Below are positions 1 to 10,600 of a stretch of 64,000 bases of DNA, piece after piece; within the stretch, counting starts at the first letter, position 1; each line of letters begins with the position of its first letter. Source of the stretch: Brasenia schreberi (Eukaryota; Streptophyta; Magnoliopsida; Nymphaeales; Cabombaceae). The position numbers were made by a program, and so were the translations under genes. The stretch is from positions 2,250,001-2,314,000 of the forward strand of contig JAYKKT010000056.1 of NCBI GenBank assembly GCA_036023115.1. Reading direction: 5' to 3'. The notes beneath the pieces were generated by a model. The model did no database searches and was not told the DNA's origin. It saw only the letters and a program-made list of their open reading frames with translations.

Positions 1-794
1 TGTACAACGAAGATCTCCGCGCTTGACCTTTAGTATTGGTGGTTGAGTTTTGAATTATGAAAAGATAAAAATATAATAATGCTTTTAGAGGATATATATG
101 GTGCAGTACTTATTTTGTTTTGTGTCTAAAGATTTCAACCATAAAACCTTCCTAGATTCAACATAGTGTTCACTGGTATCTTTGAGCACATTTATAGGTT
201 CTTTAGTGTTTTCTTTGTAGACATATAGACAATTGATGAGTTGATGTCTATATCCAAAAGAAATGTAATATCTGGTGGATTCACTGCATGGATTCTTCAA
301 TATACTTTCTTTCGATGGGAGGATGACTAGCTGTTAAACGATGCTTGCCTTGTTGTCTTCTAAATATCTTATCAAGAATTTGAGATATCTCTTGTAATTG
401 CTTTTGCATTATTCATGTTGGTTAATTCTATTTCAGATGGTGTCTTCAAAGGACAACCCTTCACCTTCAAATTGCTTAGGAGCAGGTAGAAGTCGATGAA
501 AACCCAATGCTTTACAGGTAGAAATATTGTAGGACTAGAATTGGAATGGTACCACAGGTTTAAGCTGTGATGATGGAAAATAATAGTAAGGCAAGAGATT
601 TGATTAGAGTGAAATGATAACAATGGATGAGAGAAGGAGTTGATGAAAGTAATGAAAAGAATAATTTGACTATTTGGGGAAGAAACTAGGTTTTAAGGGG
701 ACAATGGGAATTACATGACAGAATGAAAAGTATCAAGCTAACCTTGTGAAGAAATCACTTTTGCAATATGCAGGATCTCAATGAAAGCACCAAA
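1..794 (-). mobile_element. Probable LTR-retrotransposon internal region, decayed and cut by the window edge
   Basis: This stretch lies immediately inside the LTR-like unit at 795-1491. Read on the minus strand, the LTR ends at 795 and is followed by TTTGGTGCTTTCATTGAGAT, the kind of primer-binding-site and leader motif seen next to many plant LTRs. Only short reading frames remain on this strand (about 83 codons at 372-623 and 71 codons at 85-300), and I could not assign either to gag or pol with confidence. The assignment rests mainly on position next to the LTR and on the leader motif. Confidence 0.4.
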
Positions 795-1491
795 TGATGC
801 AAACCAAATGGTTATTGGGCGTTTTGGTTGCAACGGTTTCTAGCCTTTCATGAATTCTCTTCCACTGTTGGGACTGATAAAGAGAATGAACCTGATAAAT
901 CGAGGAAGAATGAAACAGGAACTAACATGTGATTGAAAGGGTTCAGGTGATAGTAAACAACCAACAACCTTGCACTCCAATGCAACAACCTAGCTGATGA
1001 GTTTAGAGAGAAGGAAACAAACTACAAGCCTTACTGAAGGACTTTAAGCAAATAAAAACTCGTATTTCACTTGATAGAGCAACAAAAGGTGCCTTACAGA
1101 TTTGGTGATGGTGATTTTATAACTGAGAATAGGCCTCCTCAACTGACCAATGAAAGAGAAGAAAATAGTTAATGTTGTCAGACAATCAACCAGTAAACAA
1201 AACATTTAATTAATTAACCAAATTAATAGTTAAGTTATTTGTCTAGTTAGGCAATAGACAAAAACAAACTGTTAGGTAGTTGTTGGAGTGAGACACCACT
1301 TGTCCAGGATCTCCATCTAAGTGCTAGGTCGCATGAGTAATGGTTGGGATGTGTGCTTCCTCTTGGCATGGAAACCAAGAATGGGTAACATGCCGGCTGA
1401 TTCGGTGTAGCTGTTATTCATGGCTGGAGTTAGACTTGCTTATATTCAGTTCCAAGTTGTTGCCTTCTTTATCCTTATTGATACCCACATC
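795..1491 (-). repeat. LTR-like unit A (inverted relative to unit B)
   Basis: About 700 bp that is the imperfect reverse complement of 4062-4750. Shared landmarks include the segment about CCTCAACTAACCAATGAAAG, the stretch describing 'accttttgttgctctatcaa', and the end GATACCCACATCA. Read on the minus strand the unit begins TGATGTGGG-like and ends near TTTGCATCA, so it has TG..CA ends. Divergence is considerable, with many substitutions and small gaps, so the copies are old. It is most simply one LTR of the element whose interior runs off the left edge of the window. Confidence 0.55.
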
Positions 1492-2279
1492 AGGTTCAAA
1501 TCACTTCGTGAGTATTGTGGTAATTATCTAATATAAGTGGAGGTATTTTCAAAATCACAAAAAAATTGGGGTGTGTGTGTATCAATTTTTCTCATTAATT
1601 TGTCTTGCTTTTATGAACCGACCCAAACATACCAAGATGTTATATCCCTAAGAGGAACACATTTTTCATGTTGTTTTCATGTCATGCATTAATCAATCCA
1701 AGCTAGTGGTTTTCCCTTCTTTTATACTATTTGATTTGGTTTGGTTTGAAAAAATCATGTTCATTTCACCGTTAGATGGTTGAAACTAAAACACTAGAAC
1801 AAGCCAATGCATTATGTGTATCGATATTTATGTATACTTTATTAAAGTAACTTAGTATCAGAACATGTTATTTGTTTGGTGCCATTGTTGAGTGTGAACA
1901 TTATAATATTATGTGATCATCTCGAATATGGTGGTCAACATAGTTTATGTATACTAGTACTTTAAACAACATATCCTACGGTATAGTAAAAAATTGAGAA
2001 TCAAACATATTGGTTTGCCCAGAGATTGAAATTACAACTGAACCAAACTTGACTACAAAAGCTTCGAAGTATTGCATGCGCATCAACCTATATATATTTT
2101 TTCCCCTGTAATTTAGTTGGTAAGGTTACATCTTATAGAGTGAGTAGACAATTATATACTCTAAGTTACAAAACTGGAAGACTAAGAATGCAACTAAGTT
2201 CTATAAAAAAAACCTTTAATTATTTAGCTATGGAGGTATAGATTTCAAAATCTTGTTTTAAATGAACACCCAATTAGCA

Positions 2280-2830
2280 AAAAAAGAAAAATACATTGCG
2301 TCCAATCCTCATTTCTGGTTGTTCTTCCATCATACGTCTTCTTGCCACCTATTACTCAATCTACAAACATTTTTAATAAAACAAATGGATCAAAATCTAT
2401 CAAAAAAATGAAAAAACTAGGAATCGAAAGACAGAAAAAATGAAGAAAAAGAAGATAAAAAGACTGATTCGAAGGGGATTTGTTGATTTATCTATTTATG
2501 ATGTTGATTTGTTTTTTATTTTTAGTTGTTTTCATTGAATTTTCATTGATTTTTTAACCGGAATTGAAAATGAATAACAAGGGCATCCCGATGGAAGAGA
2601 TGTGGCTCATGTACATCTCTCCCAACAAAAAAGATGTGTGTTTCATGCATGGGAGATACACGGTTGGGGCACGTCTCTCCGACCTACGTCTCTTTCATTA
2701 AAATGCTCTAGCTCTTCATTTTCATTTTTTTTGTATATTTTTTATTCTCTTTTTCTTCTTCTTTTGTTCTTGATTTTTATGGTTTTTGTTGTTTTCATAT
2801 TATTGAGTTGTATCTCTTCTTATTATTGAT
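2280..2830 (+). mobile_element. Terminal fragment of the Mutator-like family (third, partial copy)
   Basis: The order of landmarks matches the left ends of the copies at about 4.78 kb and 25.99 kb. There is an A-rich tract with 'atcaaaatctatcaaaaa', a gaagaaa-rich tract, 'gactgattcgaagg', a TTGATTT-rich tract, and then short repeated AGAGATG/ACGTCTC words. Nothing coding follows. Similarity is low and imperfect, so this is a tentative call of an old terminal fragment. Confidence 0.35.
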
Positions 2831-2878
2831 TTTGTTTTTTTATTTTTATTTTTATTTTTATTTTGTTATATATAGGGC

Positions 2879-2920
<42 letters not shown>

Positions 2921-2921
2921 T
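2879..2921. repeat. (AT)n-(GT)n compound microsatellite
   Basis: About 9 AT units run directly into about 12 GT units. Confidence 0.95.
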
Positions 2922-2990
2922 TATAAAAAGAGTATGTAGATAAGAATGCTCATATATATAAGCCGTATCACTCGTGAGCAAAATTCAATC

Positions 2991-2994
<4 letters not shown>

Positions 2995-3058
<64 letters not shown>
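2995..3058. repeat. (TA)n microsatellite, about 32 units
   Basis: Uninterrupted TA dinucleotides over about 64 bp. Confidence 0.97.
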
Positions 3059-3064
<6 letters not shown>

Positions 3065-4061
3065 CAAATTCACTTAAACATTTCTACAATTTGTTCCGTA
3101 TGATCAATAATTTAGAAAATAAAAAGTACTCGTTATAGTTTACATGCTTTTCATTTAGCACATCCTATAGATTAACTATGTTTTAAATTCATGTATCATC
3201 AGATAGATTGAACAATAAAGATATTTAAACAAATTTAAGAATGTATATGGATGTGCAATTACTATGGTCTTTATGTGTATATAATGCACATTCATCTATG
3301 CATATATCTACTTAAAGATTTCAATTATTTGATTTGTTGAAAACCTTGATGCAAACCTAGAACAAGTTCTAGACACCTTTAGTGGCGAGGCTAATGTCAA
3401 TCAGGTAATCAAACTGGTTATCAAAGATTCTATAGTGGTGAACATCAAACCGACCATGGAAACAACTCAATATGTTTCTAACGAAGGGGACTCACACACA
3501 CCCAACTTGATTTCAGCTACTAGAAATTACACCAAAGATGGTCCTCGGTTTAGCAAACTTACTACAATAACAAGGATGTTTGGAGAACAGTTACAACCTT
3601 CACTTATCCCTTTATCTCTTTAAAAAACAATCAATGAATATCAAGTTGATAATCAACGGAGCAATTTCAAGACAAAGAAATCCTAATAGGCAAAATCTTT
3701 CTTTTATATTTTGAAATCTTGGCCGCCATCATTTATATCAAAGAAAAATTTGTATGAAATCAACACTCTGATATCATACATCTTGTCTCTACGATGGAAA
3801 AATGATGATCAAGAAGCATGTCTTCTTGCATCCAACATAATTGAGTTCACCATCAATCACAATTGTTAGAAATTATTTGAAACCTACAACAACAAGAAAC
3901 TATGGGATCATAGAGACCGAAGCAAAATATTTAGGTACTGGTTGAACTAGTTTTTAAACTAGCACCCACCATCACCAGCTGCTTAAATGTTGTAACCCTT
4001 GTATGCAACTACTTAAGAGCATTGGATTCGAAAATGAATCTTTTCTTCCACCTGAAGGAAA

Positions 4062-4750
4062 TGATGTGGGCATCAATAAGGATAAAGCAACTTGGAACTG
4101 AATAAAAGCAAGCTAACTCCGACTATGAACAACAACCACACCAAATCAACCGGCTTGTTACCCATTCTTGGTTTTAACGCCAAGAGGAAGCACATATTCC
4201 AACCATCACTCATGTCACCTAGCACTTAGATGGAGATCTTGGACAAGTGGCATCTCACTCTAACAGCTACATAACATCTAGTTTTTGTCTATTGGCTAAC
4301 TGGGTGACATCTTAACTATTAGTTTGGGCAATTAATATAATATTTTATTTACTGATTGATTAGGTGACATCATTAACTCTTGTCTTCTCTTTCATTGGTT
4401 AGTTGAGGAGGCCTATTCTCAGCTTTAAAATCACTTCACCAGAACTATAAGGCACCTTTTGTTGCTCTATCAAGTGAATTATGAGTTTTTGTTTGCTTAT
4501 CAAGTTCTCTAGTAAGGCTTGTGGTGTGTTTCTTTCTCTCTCAACTCATCAGCTAGGCTATGGCATTAGAGTGCAAGACTTCCGATTGTTCGCTATTACT
4601 TGAACCCTTTCAATCACCCGTTGTTCTTGCTTCAGCATTCCCTGGTTTACTTGGTTCATTCTCTTTATCAATCCAAGCTATAGCGGAGAATTCCTGGAAG
4701 GCTAGAAAGTGTTTCAACCAAAATGCCTAACAACCGTTTGGTTCACATCA
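4062..4750 (+). repeat. LTR-like unit B (possible solo LTR)
   Basis: The unit starts TGATGTGGG and ends GGTTCACATCA, so its termini TGATGT/ACATCA are a perfect 6-bp inverted repeat, as expected of an LTR. It is homologous in opposite orientation to 795-1491. Flanking 5-mers (GGAAA left, AAACT right) do not match, so I see no target duplication. No internal region is evident on either side, which suggests a solo LTR or a rearranged copy. Confidence 0.5.
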
Positions 4751-5579
4751 AAACTCCTTCTTTCTCCTTTTGTGTGAATCATCCCTTTTTCCATATGATC
4801 TTTGCTCCTTGACCTATTCCAGTCACCCATTGCTTGATCTACATCTTTTTATAGAAAGGAATTCATCAAAATCTATCAAAAAATAAATAAAAAGAAGAAA
4901 AAATAAGAGAAAGGGAGAAAAGAAGAAATAAGAGGCCGATTCTAAGTGAAATTTGGTGATTTTTTGAGGTATGTCATTGATTTGGTTTAATATCTATCAT
5001 TTTTTTACTAGAAAGACCCATCGAGCTTTTGCTTCAAGACATGTCTGGAGCAAGTGTCTTTCTTGGTGGGAGACATAGGGAACGCGATTGGGCCACGTCT
5101 TTTCTATTTTAGGCTATCTCCTATTTGAGGAACTCATTGGTCTTTTTTATATGTAGATATGGCTTATAAAGCATGAGTAGAAAGGCATAGTGTTACCGCC
5201 TCATCTTAGAGACGTAATGCCTCTCATATGAAAGATGACCCCACACACAACAACAATAAGGAGAAAACAATGATATTTTGATAATACAAATATTACTGAA
5301 GTCGGGCCTTCACGTTATGAGGAGGATATATTAACTTGAGAGTCTGAGATTGGTATAGTAGAGTGTGAGGATAGGGAATCATTAATATGCTAAGATTACT
5401 CCCTAGCTTTGAAGGTTACATTGCTTATAAAATTTAGCAAGAATAAGTAATTTCTCACTTTAATGAAATTGTATATTCAATATCAATACTCACTATTCTA
5501 ACTAATTATATAAATATAAATATATAGACAACACGAAAAGTGGTAATATCACACAATAGGTATATTATTGGCAGAACAT

Positions 5580-5854
5580 AGTTTGTAAAGAAAACGGATG
5601 TGAAGCATGATAATTGGGTTAAGATTGCAAATAAGAGTAGACTCATTGGACAAAAAATGTTGTTGTATGAAATTATAAACCATGTATTGTTAATTACCTT
5701 TTTTTATTATTGGCAATCAAATAAAAATAACTTTCACATGCTATGGAGTGAGATAATTATCACACTTCATGATGTTCATGAGATATTTGGTCTTCCAATC
5801 AAGAAAAAATTTGTTGTCTTGATGAAAGAGATTCTATTAGTCAGTTGCATTTGA
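5580..5854 (+). pseudogene. Plant mobile domain (PMD) fragment in Mutator-like copy 1
   Basis: The translation contains NNFHMLWSEIIITLHDVHEI followed by FGLPI, around residues 47-71 of the frame opening at 5600. This is the hallmark of the aminotransferase-like plant mobile domain (FH-hydrophobic-E-T-L-DV-LGLP), a domain found in host MAIN/MAIL proteins and in plant transposons. Only the N-terminal part of the domain is present. The frame ends with a stop at 5854, soon after the LP motif, and upstream homology begins before the ATG, so this is a remnant and not a gene. The same protein segment occurs, broken by stops, at 26740-27000. Confidence 0.65.
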
Positions 5855-6431
5855 TTTCTCCACCTCCAACTAGGCAACACAATACTACATTCTTCATGCA
5901 GATACATAAATACTCGTCTACATTAGTATAGTATTTAACTTTATTTTGATTACTTTTTTGTAATTACTTTCTTATACCGGCATCTTAGCACAAAATGTGA
6001 CACACTAACGCCAACTTTAGTATATTGAAAGTGCATGCCATGACTATTGTTGAGTGGCCATGCGTTATTAGAGTTGTTAGATAAATACGAACAATGCTTC
6101 CAATGAGCACGTTGATTGATTATATATAAGGATGATGGTAAAGATGCATGAGCTCAATGTTGTAAATAACTCATATGCTAGAATAATATATTATATATGG
6201 GATTTACATATTGTATTTGTGATGTTTTTTTCTATTATTCATTACATGTATATGTAAATAATGCTTTCATTTAAATTGAAAATAATTATATTTATAAAAT
6301 ATAAATAATATCTAATTATCATCCTCAATGTCATGTACAATATCATCTCTTGCATCTCAATATATTAATAAAATGATTGATTTCAATTCTCGATGCTTTC
6401 ATGTCAATATTGTCATTAAAATGGAAAGACA

Positions 6432-6560
6432 GAAATAATCAGAGAGTCATCGACCATGTGCATCTACAAAAAACTAGGAGCAAAAGAGACGATAAGAAAT
6501 AATCAGAGAGTCATCGACCATGTGCATCTACAAAAAAACTAGGAGCAAAAGAGACGATAA
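6432..6560. repeat. Tandem duplication, 64-65 bp unit, two copies
   Basis: The unit GAAATAATCAGAGAGTCATC... is present at 6432-6495 and again at 6496-6560. The only difference I see is one extra A in an A-run of copy 2, so the duplication is recent. It lies inside Mutator-like copy 1. Confidence 0.95.
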
Positions 6561-7600
6561 ATCACAAATTTGATAAACATAATACCTAAATAATATAATC
6601 AAATTTAAAGATATTATGATTATTGCTAGAAAATACAGTAAAGCATGATGCTAACACATGTATAACACATCCCTCATTATTGTTAGCTCATCGTTTAACA
6701 TTAGCAACAAAAACATCGTCGGTCCTCTCTTTGATGACAAACTCATATCTGACATGAACATCCAATAATCATCAAAACAAAGTATATCCTTCATATATGT
6801 AATATGATGAATAGCATCATAAACACCACCATCCTCTATAACAACTCATGAATATATGTCATGCTGTGTTACTTCCTTGAAGCACTTTGTGCAAGCTTCA
6901 CACCACCAATCTTTTCTACATCTCAAAAGTATTCCAATAACTTAGTAAATAGCCAAGTCCATTACCCTCATAGTTAACAAATATTTTTTTTACTTCATCG
7001 GCTAATCAGTCAAAGAATACATTATCTGATGCACTAAAATCACTTTCAGTTTCCTTATTCTTGGCAATAATAACTATTTTGATCAGTCATTGTCTTATCA
7101 GAATCTATTTCATCATAAGTGCTTCCTCTCAAGTTGTTTGTCATTTTGCAATACATAAAGACATATAAGGTTTAAAGGATATATATACATAACCTAAAAA
7201 ATGCGATCAAGCACATCTCTTCTTGAAAAGAGATGTGACTCTACTGCATCTTCCCTTTAGGAAGACACAACTTAACCACATCTCTCCTTTAGGGAGAGAG
7301 TGTTTTGTTGTGTCTCTCTCCAAGGAGAGATGCGGCTCCTTTGAGACAAATGTGCCCATACCACATTTCAAATAGAAAATCCGATGAATACTCCCTTCAA
7401 TCCAAAATTGTGAAATATCAATAAAAATAAAAAGGAGCACAAAGACAACATCTAAAATACTAAAATATTTTTTAGAACCTCTCAAAACCTAAAAATTTGA
7501 AATTGAACATATCTATCATCTCTTTTTCTTTCTTTCTTTCAATTTTCTTCTTTCTTGTTTTGTAAATCTCTGATAAGGCTTATGGGATAATAATTGTGTA

Positions 7601-10600
7601 ATCAACAATAGCTCCAAATGAATGAAATGTTAATGAAAGGAGTAAAAAAAGGAAATATCAAAATTGGGTGTAGAGAGGATAGAGAAATTGCTATAAGGGT
7701 ACTTTCAATATTTTTAAATTAGGGGTGTGTAGGTAATAAAAGATGTTTGCAAATAGTAATCTCCTTAATGAGTGGTCCTAGGTTTGGCCCTAATATGATA
7801 CATGCATGAACTAAATATGGCATCCTTATGAATTAGTTTAAACATTAAGTCCCATTTCATGTTTTCATGGAGTCATATAACCTTTACGAAAGAGTAAAAA
7901 GTAGGTATAAATGATGAACCTGGGGTCTCAGTCCAACCTATATTTATTATTTTTCCAACTCAGAACCTATGAAGGAGTCACAAAATATGCAACATAAGAG
8001 TTACACTTCCAGACCCATAGTTGTTACCATCTTCCATATCAAGAACAAATTCTCTCTTTGTCTCTCTCTCTCTCACACACACTTTAATGACCATGGGGCA
8101 TCAAGAGATTCACTACTCCTACTTCACAATGGCAACTGCTTGATCTCCTTATTCTTGTGTCATAGATCATTCTACCATTTTCTCCTTGCAAAATTTTACA
8201 TCATGCATTCTTTTTAATATCTTTTTCTAGTTATATTTTAGTTATGGACATGATTGTTTAGTACTATGATATCATATTCTTTAACCCACTAAATCTTGTT
8301 TTATTGTGTATTCTTATTTAACCAAAATATTTAGATTAGTACCTTGTGATCTTCTAAATTCTACATCCATACTCTATGATTTAGTTTCTATATCATAAAG
8401 ATAGATGGTTTGAGCATGGGTCTAGTCTAATATAATTAATAGAGTACTTATTGTCTACTATTAACCCAACAACCATGTTAACTTGAAATTGAACTTGAAC
8501 CATATGCATTTAGTGTGATGCAAATCCCATAAGTCCTCCAACGATTCAAAAGAATGATCCATTAACTTTAAACTTGTTGATCATTATTGTGCCCTAGGGC
8601 CTCTTCTTCTCTTGCATCCTTTTTCATTCTTCATCCCTAAACTATCCAACATCGACATTTGCCATTGAATGTATTTCACAGATGGCATTGATGCCCGACA
8701 CCTACCAACCAATTTGTTGAAGATCTCCATGCACATATCATATGGTTCTTGTTTTTCCTATAAATCCCTAAAAAGGGATTTATTTACTAATATCTATGGA
8801 TAAACTACAACACCATGGGTAGACCATAGATCATTGTGAAGGAGACTCATGCTACAACCTTGTCGATAGTTGACTATACTTGTGTAGTTGAGATGGAGGT
8901 GGTCGACTAAGGAAGGGGCATCCCAGATTGCCTCTTCTTTCTTCTCTCCCTTCAACATCTGGTGCTCCTCTCTGAAGCTCTCCCTCTCTTTAAAAAATAT
9001 AGTTGAACCCTCTTAACAATTCTACCAACTCCCTTTCATACATGAAGGGACCGAGCGACATCATATAACTCCCAAAGAGATAATAGGGTGGGACACACTC
9101 ATGATCCCAACAAAACACCGATGTCCTAAACACTCAACTAGTATATGTCATTTATTATATAGACTCAAATGCAACTCAAAAACCTCCACACACATTAGTA
9201 GATCTTGATGCCAACTAAAGTCTATCTTAGTGTGCCTTGGGGCATAGAGTGGCACACATTTATCGAGCCTCCAACATCGGCGGTATAACAATTCTCCTCC
9301 AACAAACTCCTTGTGATTGGGGGAGAATTGTTATACCATCTATTACGAAGACTCAATCGTCACTCACTGCTCCATACCCCAAATATGGGTGTGTCAAACA
9401 TACTTTAATTAGCATCAAGTTTTGTTCAAGTCATGTGGAGGCCTCATGTTTTACTTTTGAATTCATGTAATAAGTAATCGTGAGTGAAAAATGGTGTGTT
9501 TCATGTATTTAGCATGTTGGCGTCTTGTGGTGTCATGTGTGTATTCAACCCTAAGGTCTTGGCCACAATAAGTGACAAATGGCCATAGAGTTGTCAAGTT
9601 CACGTATCACTTGTAGTTTACATTGGATGAGCAATCTAATTACTGTGGAGGTTCAATTCTTTGTAGAATCAATGTAGATTCATAGGGAAGACCTCTTGAA
9701 ACAACCACTGAAATCCAATCGAAAATTGCAAGCAAAAAATGACTAGACTAATTTGCAAAACTTAGTTGTTCTATTACAAGAAAAATTGAGAGTTTCATTT
9801 TCATTTTTGATTGTTGATGGATCTCACAATCCTGACAACCATTAGCAGCACCCATGCCATAGATTGGAAGACATCCTCATGGTAGAAGTTGGGCCAAGAG
9901 TCTACAATGGTAAGCCATAACTTGGAAAGTTTAGTACTTTCCTAATGAAGCAACCTAGTTGGGCACCTACTTCATGTGAGAGCAGAACAATGTTTGTGAA
10001 TTTCCCTTCTTGGTTTTATTACCTTAGGCAATTCACCTCTTCTGCAAATAGCCTTGGGGCTCAATTTGATAGGTGACTCGTCAACTTTGGGTTGCTAGTT
10101 TTGGATTGTATCTCGGTTGGCAACTTATCATCCTAGTACTTAGTGGTCATCGGCAAGGTTCCTTAACTACAATACTTACATTTGGTAAATCACTAGGTCT
10201 GGTGATAGTAGATTTGGCAAGCCACAACAACCTAGGTCTGGATCTTGTTGGCCATGTGGGCAAGCTAGCGAGTGGCCCTTACTTAAGATCAATTTTCTTG
10301 ATTTTATGATAAAGCCAATCCATCTAGCCAAAAAGGTGAAATCTACCTTTTCAATTTTGAACTCCATGGATCAAAGAAGGCTCCCTTGATCCTAGGGAGG
10401 TGATTGATACTAGATAAAAATGAGGATCTATTGCATCTTGGAAGGATGAATTCTACAAAATTGAGTGTAGGATGAGATTAGTTTGATTTTCATGCAGGTG
10501 AGAGAATGAGCTATCGTGATTGATTCCTACTAGACCAAGGGGAGAGAACTAGTTTGCCCTTGGTGTTGATGTAGGCGAGAGAAGGAACAAATCCATGTTT

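Larger units (their letters stand above)
1492..4061. other. Spacer between opposed LTR-like units; no gene seen
   Basis: AT-rich sequence without a credible coding region. It holds a piece resembling the end of the Mutator-like elements found further along (2280-2830), two dinucleotide microsatellites (2879-2921 and 2995-3058), and otherwise unassigned sequence. Short open frames such as the one at 3435-3623 show no recognisable motif. Confidence 0.5.
4780..7600 (+). mobile_element. Mutator-like element, internally deleted copy 1
   Basis: This region is colinear with about 25985-30080. Shared blocks include the left end (4780-5110 with 25985-26290), the mobile-domain reading frame (5580-5830 with 26740-27000), a block around 'tgtgacacactaac' (6000-6150 with 27670-27830), and a right block (6980-7180 with 29730-29945). 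Sequence present in copy 2 between these blocks is missing here, so most of the transposase is gone. The right end (7200-7600) carries multiple AGAGATG/CATCTCT words and resembles an inverted version of the left end, consistent with long degenerate terminal inverted repeats. Confidence 0.6.

Noticed and set aside
9282..9337. Possible rho-independent-type terminator
   Set aside because: The context is plant nuclear DNA with no upstream gene. The hairpin is better viewed as an inverted repeat.
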